In this document: one piece after another, positions 50,947 through 59,782 of the stretch
Position numbering within the stretch: position 1 is the stretch's first letter
Layout: the number at the start of each line of letters is the position of its first letter
Assembly: GCF_009805705.1 (NCBI RefSeq)
Contig: NZ_VSMB01000001.1
Span: 730,390 to 794,389, forward strand
Direction of reading: 5' to 3'
Length of the DNA: 64,000 nucleotides
Origin: Ruania rhizosphaerae
GTDB lineage: Bacteria; Actinomycetota; Actinomycetes; Actinomycetales; Beutenbergiaceae
Made by a program: the position numbers and the translations under genes
The notes under the pieces: generated by a model
Told to the model about the DNA's origin: nothing
What the model saw: the letters and a program-made list of their open reading frames with translations, nothing else
Database searches by the model: none

Positions 50947-51726
50947 TCAGTCCGGGTGGGCGATGTCGACCACCACGCGGTAGGGGTCGGTCAGGGAGAA
51001 GACGCGGAAGTCGGCGCGCTCGTGGCCGACGCCGAGATGGAGCAGGTGCGTGCCGCCCGTCGGTTCTTGGTAGTCGATCTCGGTGATGGCGGTTCCGGGA
51101 GCGTCGATCTCGGGTGTCTCGGCCCAGACTCCGTCGTCAGAGATGCGCGGGGTGCCGCCGATGATGGAGACCGCGAGGATGTCTTCGCCGGTGATGGGGA
51201 TCTCCTCGCCGCTACCCTCCGCGCCCGCGCACTCGACATAGGCCGCATATAGTCCCGGCTCGCCGGTGTAGCCATGGGGGTTGGTGTACTCGGCGACGAA
51301 CCGGTCGAACCCGTCGTGCTCCGCGGTCCGGACCACCGTGAGCCCGTAGGCGCTTTCGCTGTGCTCCTGGATCTGACTGGCATAGTCGTAAGGCACGAAC
51401 TCGCCCGGCTCGGGTCTCGGCAGCGACCAGTCCCAGTCGTCGGCGTAGGTGAGTCCGTCTCTGCACCCGGAGTCCGAGTCATCGGGAGTCAGACCTGGTG
51501 TGCGCGAATCAGCGGACTCCGGCTCCGCAGGTTCGGAGGATTCGCCCGGTGCGACCGACGCGTCCGGCTCACTCGCAGTCGTCGGTGCTGCACTCGATGT
51601 GCCGGTGCCTGCCGAGGGTGAGGAGTCGTCCGATCCCGTGCAGCCAGCAACCAGTGCTGCGGCTGCGGCGGCAGAGGCGACGAGCCCCACTCCGCGCGTG
51701 CCAATCCCCTTCGGCCGACCCCACAT
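50947..51726 (-). CDS. AMIN-like domain lipoprotein
   Basis: A 259-residue lipoprotein: signal peptide with lipobox LVAGC at about residue 27, a long Ser/Asp/Pro/Glu linker to about residue 80, then a beta-sandwich typical of AMIN-like domains (TGGTHLLHLGVGHERADFRV, DPYRVVVDIAHP at the end). Such domains bind cell-wall components in other proteins. ATG at 51726 gives the signal peptide its normal length. The gene is framed by two copies of a ~150-bp repeat. Confidence 0.82.
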   Translation of the reverse strand: MWGRPKGIGTRGVGLVASAAAAAALVAGCTGSDDSSPSAGTGTSSAAPTTASEPDASVAPGESSEPAEPESADSRTPGLTPDDSDSGCRDGLTYADDWDWSLPRPEPGEFVPYDYASQIQEHSESAYGLTVVRTAEHDGFDRFVAEYTNPHGYTGEPGLYAAYVECAGAEGSGEEIPITGEDILAVSIIGGTPRISDDGVWAETPEIDAPGTAITEIDYQEPTGGTHLLHLGVGHERADFRVFSLTDPYRVVVDIAHPD

Positions 51727-51904
51727 GGTCCCCAACGCTAGGCCGCTACGTCTGACCTGTCGACCGCTGCGCCGATCTTGCCGACCCGGCTCCAGGCATG
51801 GACCCACACGGAGCGCAACCTTGGGTCGCGAGCGATCACCGCTTCATGTTCGCCCGTTCCCCTGGCCCGGATGCCCCGGTCCCCACGTACCAGGGCCGGG
51901 CGTG

Positions 51905-52050
51905 AGGGTGGCCTAGGTGTCGTCGCAGAGCCGAGATTCGACATCCAGGCCACCCTCGTCGGGGTCCCTGGACACAGGTCCCCGCTGCCGACCGACCTTC
52001 CGGGCGCGGACAGAGGCGGCCCCCCAGGTCGGTGCCTGGAAGGTGTGTCG
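51905..52050 (+). repeat. ~150-bp repeat, copy 2
   Basis: Direct repeat of the element at 50769: hairpin arms AGGGTGGCCT (51905-51914) and AGGCCACCCT (51947-51956), spacing identical to copy 1 (42 bases), then GGACACAGGT at 51970, GCGCGGACA at 52003 and GGTGCCTGGAAG at 52030. Together the copies frame the lipoprotein gene; copy 2 lies between it and the fucosidase stop. Confidence 0.75.
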
Positions 52051-52080
52051 GTGGGGCGACGTGGACTGGAGTTGCCCGCT

Positions 52081-53367
52081 CTATTCCGGCTCGTCCGTCG
52101 GCGCCAGGTACTCGATCTGCGGCACCTCATGGGTGCCGGCGTGATGCACCGACACCCCCGCCAACCGTGCACCCTCGCCCAGGCAGGTCACGCGCAGCCG
52201 CTGCGCGGTCACCGGCGGGTGAGCGTGCAGCCGACGATGCCCGATCGTCCCGCCCTCGGCCAGCAGCACGTCACCGTCGAGCTCGTCGCCCTCCACACTC
52301 ACCCGGTGCGCCACCACCCGCTGCCCGTCGCCCAGCTCCTCCGCCAGGTCGAGGTGATCGAAGGTCACGGGGGCGTCGAAGTGGACCTGCCAGACGCCGT
52401 CGGCAACCTGCTCGCACACACCAGGCACAGGTGAGCCGAAACGGCGATCCAGCGCGGCGCGGAGCTCGCGCAGGCGCGCCACATCGGCGTCGTCGATCAG
52501 GCCGCGCGTATCCGGTGGCACGTTCAGCAGCAGGTTCGCGCCCAGTCCCACCGACCGGTAGTAGATCGCCAGCAGGTGCTCCACGCTCTTCGGCGCGTCA
52601 TCGGCCGCCCAGAACCAGCCGCGCCGGATCGAGACGTCCGCCTCCGGCGGCACGTACCGGGACTCGCCCAGGGCGACGACCGTGTCCGTGTAGTTGTCCA
52701 GACTGGCGCTGTCGACGGCGTACCGCACCGGGTCGGCAGCGAGCCCGTCCTCGTTTCCGATCCACCGGATCGTCGGGGTGCCCATGTTGAAGACCATTGC
52801 GCCCGGCTGCAGCTCGGCCACGAGCGCCATGATCGCGTCCCAGTCGTAACTGCGGCCCGCGGAACCGGCGCCGTCGAACCACAGCTCCACGAGTTCGCCG
52901 TAGTTCGTGCACAGTTCGCGCAGCTGGGCCAGGTAGAGCGCGTCGTAGGCCTCGGGGTCCGGGTACTCCGGTGCATGCCGGTCCCACGGGGAGAGGTACA
53001 GACCGAGACCGATCCCCTCGGCGCGGCACGCCTGCGCCACCTCCGCGACCAGATCGCCCTGGCCACCCCGCCACGGTGAGGACGCCACCGAGTAGTCGGT
53101 GGTGGCCGTGGGCCACAGGCAGAACCCGTCGTGGTGCTTGGCGGTCAGCACCACGTACCGGGCCCCTGCCTCCTTCGCCACACGCACCCACTGCCGGGCG
53201 TCGAGCTGGGTGGGAGCGAAGGAGGAGGCGGCCAGCGTGCCGTCGCTCCACTCCTTGCCGGCGAAGGTGTTGACACCCACATGGAAGAAGACGCCGAACT
53301 CGAGACGCTGCCACGCGAGCTGGGCGGCTGAGGGCCGCGGGACGGGGGAGGGATGGTCGGTTGTCAC
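52081..53367 (-). CDS. Alpha-L-fucosidase (GH29)
   Basis: A 428-residue glycoside hydrolase that removes alpha-linked L-fucose. RLEFGVFFHVGVNTFAGKEW and AKHHDGFCLWPT (HH at 78-79) are GH29 landmarks; Asp165 in ELWFDGAG is the nucleophile. The C-terminal 100 residues form a beta-sandwich. There is no signal peptide, so it acts on imported fucosides. Start GTG at 53367 is assigned by alignment of the family start; no clear ribosome site is seen. It is divergent from the serine hydrolase with a 14-bp gap. Confidence 0.9.
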   Translation of the reverse strand: MTTDHPSPVPRPSAAQLAWQRLEFGVFFHVGVNTFAGKEWSDGTLAASSFAPTQLDARQWVRVAKEAGARYVVLTAKHHDGFCLWPTATTDYSVASSPWRGGQGDLVAEVAQACRAEGIGLGLYLSPWDRHAPEYPDPEAYDALYLAQLRELCTNYGELVELWFDGAGSAGRSYDWDAIMALVAELQPGAMVFNMGTPTIRWIGNEDGLAADPVRYAVDSASLDNYTDTVVALGESRYVPPEADVSIRRGWFWAADDAPKSVEHLLAIYYRSVGLGANLLLNVPPDTRGLIDDADVARLRELRAALDRRFGSPVPGVCEQVADGVWQVHFDAPVTFDHLDLAEELGDGQRVVAHRVSVEGDELDGDVLLAEGGTIGHRRLHAHPPVTAQRLRVTCLGEGARLAGVSVHHAGTHEVPQIEYLAPTDEPE

Positions 53368-53381
53368 CGGCGTAGTCCAGC

Positions 53382-54542
53382 ATGGTCGGTATGGATCGCG
53401 CACATCTGGAGAAGCAGCTCGCCACCCACGTCGGCGCCGACGCCATCCCAGGCCTGACCTGGTACGTCCGCGACGGAGACCAGGTCCTCACCGGAGCGCT
53501 CGGTCACCGTGACCTCGAAGCCACCGCACGGATCGATACCGATGAGGTGTTCCGCATCGCCTCGATGACCAAACCGGTGACGGCGGCCCTCGCCCTGATG
53601 CTGGTGGCCGACGGTGCCGTAGGGCTCACTGACCCTGTGGACGCCCACCTCCCGGAGCTCGCCGACCGGCGGGTACTGCGCCATCCCCACGCCGAGATCG
53701 ACGACACGGTGCCCGCCGATCGGCCGATCACCCTGGCCGACCTGCTCACCAACACCAGTGGCTGGGGGATGGACTTCACCGACTTCAGCCCCACCCCGCT
53801 CGATGCCGCGTGGGCAGCGCGGGGGATCGTGGCCGGACCACCGGCACCTGCCGGGGTGCTCTCGACGGAAGCCTGGCTCACGGCCGCGGCCGACCTGCCG
53901 CTTCGGCACCAGCCGGGGGAACGCTGGCTGTACAACACGCCCTCCCTCGTCACGGGCCTCTTCATCGAGCGCGTCACGGGCTCCAGATTGGGTGAGGTGA
54001 TGGCCGAACGGATCTTCGAACCCCTCGGGATGACTGACACCGGCTTCTGGATACCACCCCAGACCCAGCGCCGGTTCGGAGCCTGCTTCGGTGCGGGCAC
54101 CGACGTCTACGATCCCGCCGACGGTCAGTGGGCCGCGATCCCACCGCGTGAGGGTGGTGACGCCGGACTGGTCTCCACGGTGAGCGACTACGGGAGGTTC
54201 GCCGATCTGATCCGCGCAGGGGGCGCCGTCGGGGATCGCCAGCTGATCCCGCGAGAACTCGTGCGCGCGATGACCACGAATCAGCTACGCGACCACGTCC
54301 TCGCCCGCGGGGGACCGGACCCGGACGGAACGGGCTGGGGGTACGGCTGCGAGGTGCGTACCACCCGGGCCCCGAGCGGCCTGGCTGCGGGAGCCTACGG
54401 TTGGAACGGTGGGCTGGGATCGCGCTGGTTCACCGACCCGGCCAGAGATCGCACCGGGATCCTACTGACGAACCGGATGTGGAGCTCACCCCAGATCCCA
54501 CCGGTGTTCAGCGAGTTCGAAGCGATCGTGATGGCGGGCTAG
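53382..54542 (+). CDS. Serine hydrolase, class C beta-lactamase fold
   Basis: A 386-residue serine hydrolase. The nucleophile is Ser61 in SMTK (61-64), YNTPS near residue 184 is the YxN motif, and NGGLGSRWF near the C-terminus replaces the KTG box. Such proteins act as esterases, peptidases or D-aminopeptidases. No signal peptide is seen. An internal ATG nine bases downstream (53391) may be the true start. Confidence 0.87.
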   Translation: MVGMDRAHLEKQLATHVGADAIPGLTWYVRDGDQVLTGALGHRDLEATARIDTDEVFRIASMTKPVTAALALMLVADGAVGLTDPVDAHLPELADRRVLRHPHAEIDDTVPADRPITLADLLTNTSGWGMDFTDFSPTPLDAAWAARGIVAGPPAPAGVLSTEAWLTAAADLPLRHQPGERWLYNTPSLVTGLFIERVTGSRLGEVMAERIFEPLGMTDTGFWIPPQTQRRFGACFGAGTDVYDPADGQWAAIPPREGGDAGLVSTVSDYGRFADLIRAGGAVGDRQLIPRELVRAMTTNQLRDHVLARGGPDPDGTGWGYGCEVRTTRAPSGLAAGAYGWNGGLGSRWFTDPARDRTGILLTNRMWSSPQIPPVFSEFEAIVMAG

Positions 54543-55174
54543 GTTCCGGCCGCCAGCTGCGGCGCGCCCGGTCCCGTCAGTAGCCCGTCTCCGACCGGGC
54601 GGCCGGAGACAGCCATCAGCAGGTCGACCGGGCGGCCCGTGACCTCCGGGCCAGTTCCCCAGGTCTGGTCGGTCGCGGCGTCGACGAGGCGCACACCCTG
54701 GGCGCGCTCGCGGCCACCGCCGAAGGAGACCTTGGTGCGGAGCTGGTAGTCCAGGGCTTCGTGGATAGCGGCGCTGGGGTAGGTTGCCTCGATTCCCAGC
54801 GGACGGCGGATGTCCTCGCCGTGCACGATCGCCTCCACGAGCCGGGTGGCTCGGTGCGCGGGCGGAGTCCGCTGCAGGGGGCCGGCCTCGCGGAATGCGG
54901 CCAGTGTCTGGCTGGGGTCGGCGTGCCGGTAGCGCAGGACCCCGTTCTCATTGGCCCGGTCGAAGTCACCCTTCGCGCGCACCATCGACCAGGCGAAGGC
55001 GAGACGTCCGGTGAGCGCCGTCTCGAGCAGGTGGGCCAGCACGTCGTGCACGCTCCAGCCTTCGCACAGGGACGGTGTCGCCCACCGGGGAGCCGGTAGT
55101 GCGGAGAGGTCGTCCGCGAGCTGCGCCCGCTCCTCGTGCACCAGTCGCCAGATCTCGCTCGTGCTCAGTCCCAT
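54539..55174 (-). CDS. Maleylpyruvate isomerase-family, mycothiol-dependent protein
   Basis: A 211-residue DinB/MDMPI-like four-helix protein. IWRLVHEERAQLADDLSALP and EGWSVHDVLAHLLETAL (metal-binding His) are the N-terminal signature, LVEAIVHGEDIRRPLG the second metal segment, and GPEVTGRPVDLLMAVSGRP the C-terminal end. Members are mycothiol transferases, often of unknown substrate. ATG at 55174 has GAGGTGG upstream. Confidence 0.87.
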   Translation of the reverse strand: MGLSTSEIWRLVHEERAQLADDLSALPAPRWATPSLCEGWSVHDVLAHLLETALTGRLAFAWSMVRAKGDFDRANENGVLRYRHADPSQTLAAFREAGPLQRTPPAHRATRLVEAIVHGEDIRRPLGIEATYPSAAIHEALDYQLRTKVSFGGGRERAQGVRLVDAATDQTWGTGPEVTGRPVDLLMAVSGRPVGDGLLTGPGAPQLAAGT

Positions 55175-55202
55175 CAAGCCCACCTCGGCTACCCGTTCCA
55201 TG

Positions 55203-55247
55203 GTTACTACGACAACAGTAGCGCATGCTACAAAACAAGTAGTTACG
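55203..55247. promoter_or_regulatory. Double palindrome upstream of the MPI-like gene
   Basis: GTAGCGCATGCTAC at 55218-55231 is a 14-base dyad, and it is centred in a wider one: GTTACTAC (55203-55210) facing GTAGTTAC (about 55240-55247). The symmetry suits a repressor binding as two dimers over the promoter. The WYL regulator next to it is a candidate. Confidence 0.5.
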
Positions 55248-55287
55248 TCATGCGAAGGATGGTGAGCGAGGTGTATCTCTGCGCGGA

Positions 55288-56253
55288 TTACGACGGCGTC
55301 CCCACGGCGCGCGTGAACCGGCTCGCCCAGGTGCGCATCACTTCACGTACCTGGGCCGGTTCCACCGAGAGGATCTCGCCACCGGTGTGGGCCAGGGCAA
55401 AGGCCATCCACTCCGGGTTGATTCCCTCGGCATGCACCCGGCACCGGCCCGGCCCGGACTCGGTGACGTCGAACCAGCGCCCGATCCGCTCGCGCACCTG
55501 ATCGGCGTCCGCAGCAATCTCGGCGCTCACCTCGGGGCCGCGGCTTCCGCGGCGCAGCCCGGCACGGACATAGGCTGCGGCGTCGCCCCCGGGAACCTCG
55601 CGCGGGCGGAAGCGGACGCCCGTGGGAGACGGTTCGCGCACCCGGTCCAGGCGGAAGCTGCGCCAGTCGGCACGGTCGAGGTCGTAGCCGAGGAGGTAGT
55701 AACGCCGGCCCACCGTGACCAGGCGCACGGGTTCTACGTGCCGTTCGGTGGCCTCGCCGGAAGCGCTGGAGTAGCCGAAGCGTACCCGTTCGGCATCCCG
55801 GCACGCCTGGGCGAATGCCACGAGCGTTCCGGGGTCGGTCGCCTCACCCGCGGCAGCCTCCGGCCGGAGGGAGTCGGTCGATGCCCCGATCGCCTCCACC
55901 TGGCGCCGAAGGCGTTTCGGCAGCACCGGGACCACGGTGGCCAGTGCTCGCACCGATGCCTCCGCCACATTCGCCAGCCCCGAGTGTGCCGCGGACTGCA
56001 AACCCACTACGAGCGCGACGGCCTCGTCATCGTCGAGTACCAGCGGCGGCATCGCCGCGCCGGGAGCGAGCTGGTAGCCACCACCCACGCCGCGGTCGGC
56101 CTGGACCGGGTAGCCCAGATCCCGGAGCCGGTCGATATCGCGCCGCAGGGTGCGGATCGACACCTCGAGCCGGTCGGCCAGGTCGTCCCCGGACCAGTAC
56201 CGGTGGGTCTGCAGCAGCGATAGCAGGCGGAGCGTGCGCGAACTCGTGCTCAT
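55288..56253 (-). CDS. HTH-WYL transcriptional regulator
   Basis: A 321-residue YafY-type regulator: N-terminal winged helix (TLRLLSLLQTHRYWSGDDLA, VSIRTLRRDIDRLRDLGYPV), then a WYL domain (VRLVTVGRRYYLLGYDLDR) and a C-terminal extension (INPEWMAFALAHTGGEILSV). WYL domains bind ligands, often nucleic-acid or nucleotide derived. It is divergent from a DinB-family gene, a common pair, across the dyad GTCAGAAACTGAC. Confidence 0.92.
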   Translation of the reverse strand: MSTSSRTLRLLSLLQTHRYWSGDDLADRLEVSIRTLRRDIDRLRDLGYPVQADRGVGGGYQLAPGAAMPPLVLDDDEAVALVVGLQSAAHSGLANVAEASVRALATVVPVLPKRLRRQVEAIGASTDSLRPEAAAGEATDPGTLVAFAQACRDAERVRFGYSSASGEATERHVEPVRLVTVGRRYYLLGYDLDRADWRSFRLDRVREPSPTGVRFRPREVPGGDAAAYVRAGLRRGSRGPEVSAEIAADADQVRERIGRWFDVTESGPGRCRVHAEGINPEWMAFALAHTGGEILSVEPAQVREVMRTWASRFTRAVGTPS

Positions 56254-56277
56254 GGACCCACCCTTCCTCCGATAGCG

Positions 56278-56290
56278 GTCAGAAACTGAC
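56278..56290. promoter_or_regulatory. WYL regulator operator candidate
   Basis: GTCAGAAACTGAC is a perfect 5-bp-arm inverted repeat around three A's, 25 bases before the regulator's ATG and 73 bases before the DinB gene, in the divergent promoter. Confidence 0.55.
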
Positions 56291-56362
56291 ACTAATGCCT
56301 TCTAGCGTGGAGATACCAGCCACAAGAGGCGGCCTGCGGCCGCCGGACGAAGGGAACACGTC

Positions 56363-56914
56363 ATGACCGAGTCGACCATGGCCACCGTCACCACCGAACT
56401 GACCGGCGAGCGCGGCGATCTGCTGCACTCGCTGACCAACGCCAGGCACTTCCTGCGCTTCACCGCACGCGACCTCACCGACGACCAGGCCCGCACCCGG
56501 ACCACGGTGAGCGAGCTGACGATCGGCGGGCTGATCAAGCACGTGAGCGCCGCCGAGTTGAATTGGCGTGAGTTCGTGCTCCGAGGCCGGGCCGCGATGC
56601 CGTGGGACGGGATCGATTTCGAGTCCCTCCCGGCCGAAGCGTTCGAGGACTGGGCCGGAGAGTTCCGCCTGCTCCCCGAGGAGACGCTTGCCGGCGTGCT
56701 GGACCGGTATGCCGAGATCGCCGCACGCACCGACGAGGTGCTTGCCGAGACCGACCTCGATCTGGTTCAGGAGCTTCCGCAGGCACCCTGGTTCACCGAC
56801 ACGGAGTGGTCGAACCGGCGCGTGTTGCTGCACATCATCGCCGAGACCGCCCAACACGCCGGCCACGCTGACATCATCCGGGAGTCGCTCGACGGGGCGA
56901 AGAGCATGGGATAG
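56363..56914 (+). CDS. DinB-family (DUF664) protein
   Basis: A 183-residue four-helix bundle. ELTIGGLIKHVSAAELNWR, RYAEIAARTDEVLAETDLDL and LLHIIAETAQHAGHADIIRE carry the three histidines (metal site) of the DUF664/DinB group. Members may use mycothiol. The divergent WYL regulator probably controls it. Confidence 0.9.
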   Translation: MTESTMATVTTELTGERGDLLHSLTNARHFLRFTARDLTDDQARTRTTVSELTIGGLIKHVSAAELNWREFVLRGRAAMPWDGIDFESLPAEAFEDWAGEFRLLPEETLAGVLDRYAEIAARTDEVLAETDLDLVQELPQAPWFTDTEWSNRRVLLHIIAETAQHAGHADIIRESLDGAKSMG

Positions 56915-56933
56915 ATCTGCCAGACTCGCCTGC

Positions 56934-57956
56934 GTGAGTCAGCCAGATCGCCGCGGGATGCTGTCGACGACGGCGCAGGTTGCCGGGCTCGTCGCTGTGG
57001 TGTCGGTGCCGGCGGCGGTCGTGGCGCTCACGCCGCTGGCACCGGCAGTGGCGCTGCTCTTCGTCGGTGTGGTGCCGGCGTTCCTGGCCCTGCCACACGG
57101 CCGGCGTGCGGCAGTTGTCGGCGTGATCGCCACGAGCGCGTTGGTCGGTGCGGTGGAGCTCGTGAAGCCCTGGCCGTTGGCCGCCGCGGCGCTGATGGTG
57201 CTGGTGGGAGTCGTCGTGGGCGCGACCGCCGCCCGTGGTTGGCAGAACACTGCGGCGATCAGCGCAGGGTGGCCCGCGACCCTCCTGATCGCGGCCCCGT
57301 TCCGCGTCGAGGGCCTGGCGTGGCTCGCCGACGGGCCGTGGCCGGTCCTGGCACCGATCGGCCTCTCGCTGCTCGGTGGGGCGTGGACGATCCTGATCGG
57401 CTCGCTGTTCCTGACCGGAGTACCTGCTTCTCCGCTCGAGGCGCTGGACGGGCGTACCGCTGCCCGCTACGGGGCGGGACTCGCGTTCCTGCTCGGGCTT
57501 GCGGCGTACCTGACGGCTACCTGGTTCCCGGGCACGATGGCCGGCTGGGTGTTGCTCACCATCCTCGTGACCGTCCGCCCGGGGGCGAGCGAGACGAAGC
57601 GACGGCTGCTGGCCCGCTCCGCCGGGACGATCGCCGGTGGAACCGCTGCGGCGCTGCTTGCCTTGGTACTGCCGATCCCGATGATTCTTGTTCTCGCCGG
57701 GTTGGTGGCGATGATCGTCTCCATCGCAATCCAGCTTCGGGGCGTGCACTACGCCTGGTACGTCACGGTCCTCACTGCGGGTGTGGTTCTGCTCAATGCG
57801 CGCGGGGAGAACGTGCTCCCGGTGGAGCTGCAGCGCGTCGGCTCCACCGCGCTCGGGGCAGTGCTGATCGTGGCGCTGATCCTCGTGGCGGAGACGGCGC
57901 TGCGAGCGCGGCCGTTTCGCTTGAACCACCGCAGACCCGACATACGCCGTCAGTAG
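56934..57956 (+). CDS. FUSC-family membrane protein
   Basis: A 340-residue membrane protein with about eight helices in two bundles (VALLFVGVVPAFLALPHGRR; AALMVLVGVVVGATAARG), a soluble loop with RSAGTIAGGTAAALLALVLP, matching the fusaric-acid-resistance (FUSC) group. A transport role in aromatic-acid efflux is possible. GTG at 56934 gives the expected start. It converges on the permease gene. Confidence 0.75.
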   Translation: MSQPDRRGMLSTTAQVAGLVAVVSVPAAVVALTPLAPAVALLFVGVVPAFLALPHGRRAAVVGVIATSALVGAVELVKPWPLAAAALMVLVGVVVGATAARGWQNTAAISAGWPATLLIAAPFRVEGLAWLADGPWPVLAPIGLSLLGGAWTILIGSLFLTGVPASPLEALDGRTAARYGAGLAFLLGLAAYLTATWFPGTMAGWVLLTILVTVRPGASETKRRLLARSAGTIAGGTAAALLALVLPIPMILVLAGLVAMIVSIAIQLRGVHYAWYVTVLTAGVVLLNARGENVLPVELQRVGSTALGAVLIVALILVAETALRARPFRLNHRRPDIRRQ

Positions 57957-57995
57957 GCCGGTCTGCCGAACCGGGCCCAGACGGGTGCTGACCCC

Positions 57996-58886
57996 CTAGC
58001 GCACCCCGGTCACGCCCAGCGAGGACGTGATCTGCTTCTGGAAGATCACGAACAACGTCACCAGCGGTGCGATCGCGATCGTGGTGGCCGCCATCACCAG
58101 CGTCCAGTTCCCGGCGTACTGCGTCTGCAGCGCCGCAGTGGCCACGGTGATCACATTCCACTCCTCGGCCGGGGCGATGATCAGCGGCCAGAGGAAGTTG
58201 TTCCACTGCGTGACCACGGTGATGAGCAGCAGCGTGGCCAGGATCGGCTTGTTCATCGGCACCATGATCTGCCAGAGGCGCCGCCAGACCCCGGCACCGT
58301 CGATGGTCGCAGCGTCCAGCACATCCGCGGGGGTGGAGCGGAAGTTCTCCCGGAGCAGGAAGATCGCGTAGGGGGAGCCGAACAGGAACGGCAGCACCAG
58401 GCCGAGGAAGGTGTTCTTCAGGCCCAGCGAGGTCATCATCGAGTACAGCGGGATGATCGTCACCACCGCCGGGATCATCAGCGTGGCCACATACACCCAG
58501 AACAGCGTGTCCCGGCCAGGGAAGTCGAGCTGGGCGAAGGCATAGGCGGCCAGGATTGAACACAGCATCTGCCCGAACACCAGCACCAGCACCACCTGCG
58601 CGGTCACCGCGATCGGCACCACGAAGTTGTACTGCTCGGAGAACAGGCTGGTGAAGTTCTCCGTGGTGACCGGGTCCGGCAGGCTCACCGGCCACGTGGT
58701 GTTGAACTGCCGCGGGGTCTTGAGCGAGGTGAGCAGCGAGAACAGGAACGGCCCGAGCATCAGGGCAGCACCTGCGAGGAGGAAGGCGTACGTCAACGCG
58801 TTCGCGAGCAGGCGGGAAGCCCGAGCCGACGGCGTCCGGCGGGTTCGGGTGGGTGAGGTGACAGTGGCCATGGGCTGCTCCGTCAT
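57996..58886 (-). CDS. Carbohydrate ABC permease, MalG/CUT1 type
   Basis: A 296-residue permease with EAA loop VLDAATIDGAGVWRRLWQI and the usual six helices. It overlaps its MalF partner by ATGA. An alternative start lies five codons downstream (58871). The pair lacks a binding protein. Confidence 0.93.
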   Translation of the reverse strand: MTEQPMATVTSPTRTRRTPSARASRLLANALTYAFLLAGAALMLGPFLFSLLTSLKTPRQFNTTWPVSLPDPVTTENFTSLFSEQYNFVVPIAVTAQVVLVLVFGQMLCSILAAYAFAQLDFPGRDTLFWVYVATLMIPAVVTIIPLYSMMTSLGLKNTFLGLVLPFLFGSPYAIFLLRENFRSTPADVLDAATIDGAGVWRRLWQIMVPMNKPILATLLLITVVTQWNNFLWPLIIAPAEEWNVITVATAALQTQYAGNWTLVMAATTIAIAPLVTLFVIFQKQITSSLGVTGVR

Positions 58887-59755
58887 GACATGTCGTAGGT
58901 GATCCGGCGCCGGAAGTAGCGCTGCTGGATGAGGGTGATCGCGACGAGCACCAAGAACAGCACGACCGCCATCGCCGCTGCGCGGCCCAGGCGGAGGTTG
59001 ACGAACGCCTCGTCATAGATCCGGCTGGCGATCACATCGGTGCGGAAGGCCGGGCCTCCCCGGGTCATCGCGTAGATGGAGTCGAACACCTGGAACGAGG
59101 CGATCACGGAGGTGACCGTCACGAAGAACATCGTCGGGCGCAGCAGCGGTAGCGTGATCGAGCGCAGGATGCGCGCGGCGGCAGCACCGTCCAGCTTGGC
59201 CGCCTCGTATACCGCCACCGGGATCTGCTGCAGCCCGGCCAGGAAGAACAGCGAGATGTAGCCCACCGTGGTCCACACCTGCACGAACACCACGGCCGGG
59301 AGCGCGAGCTGCGGGTCGGTGAGCCATTCGACCCGCCGCCCGATCAGGGCGTTCAGCACCCCGTAGGAGGGGTCGAGGATCCACTTCCACACCACACCCA
59401 GGGCCAACGGTGCGCTCACCCATGGCAAGACGTAGAGCACGCGCAACCAGCTCGTGCCTGGCAGGCCACGGTTGATGGCGATCGCCAGCAGCAGGCCCAG
59501 TGCGATCGCCGTCGGGATGGACAGCAGTGTGAACACTGCAGTGACCCACAGTGAGTTGGCGAAGCGCTCGGAGGTGAGCAGGTACGCGTAGTTCTCCAGG
59601 CCTACCCACTCCGGAGCGGAGATCAGATCCCACTCCATGAAGGACATCCCCAGCACCACCAGCACCGGCAGCAGCAGGAAGCCGCCGACTCCGACGAAGC
59701 TGGGCAGCAGCAGCGCATACGCCGCTCGTGCCTCGTGCCGCCGTCGTGCGTTCAC
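58883..59755 (-). CDS. Carbohydrate ABC permease, MalF/CUT1 type
   Basis: A 290-residue permease (helix 1 AYALLLPSFVGVGGFLLLPV; EAA loop YEAAKLDGAAAARILRSI). The GTG start at 59755 has GGAG upstream. In such operons the binding-protein gene precedes the permeases. Here the sequence directly upstream is a decayed transposase, so the promoter and the binding-protein gene have probably been lost or displaced. Expression of the pair is doubtful. Confidence 0.9.
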   Translation of the reverse strand: MNARRRHEARAAYALLLPSFVGVGGFLLLPVLVVLGMSFMEWDLISAPEWVGLENYAYLLTSERFANSLWVTAVFTLLSIPTAIALGLLLAIAINRGLPGTSWLRVLYVLPWVSAPLALGVVWKWILDPSYGVLNALIGRRVEWLTDPQLALPAVVFVQVWTTVGYISLFFLAGLQQIPVAVYEAAKLDGAAAARILRSITLPLLRPTMFFVTVTSVIASFQVFDSIYAMTRGGPAFRTDVIASRIYDEAFVNLRLGRAAAMAVVLFLVLVAITLIQQRYFRRRITYDMS

Positions 59756-59782
59756 CCGCGCTCCGTTCCATGACCTCTGCGG

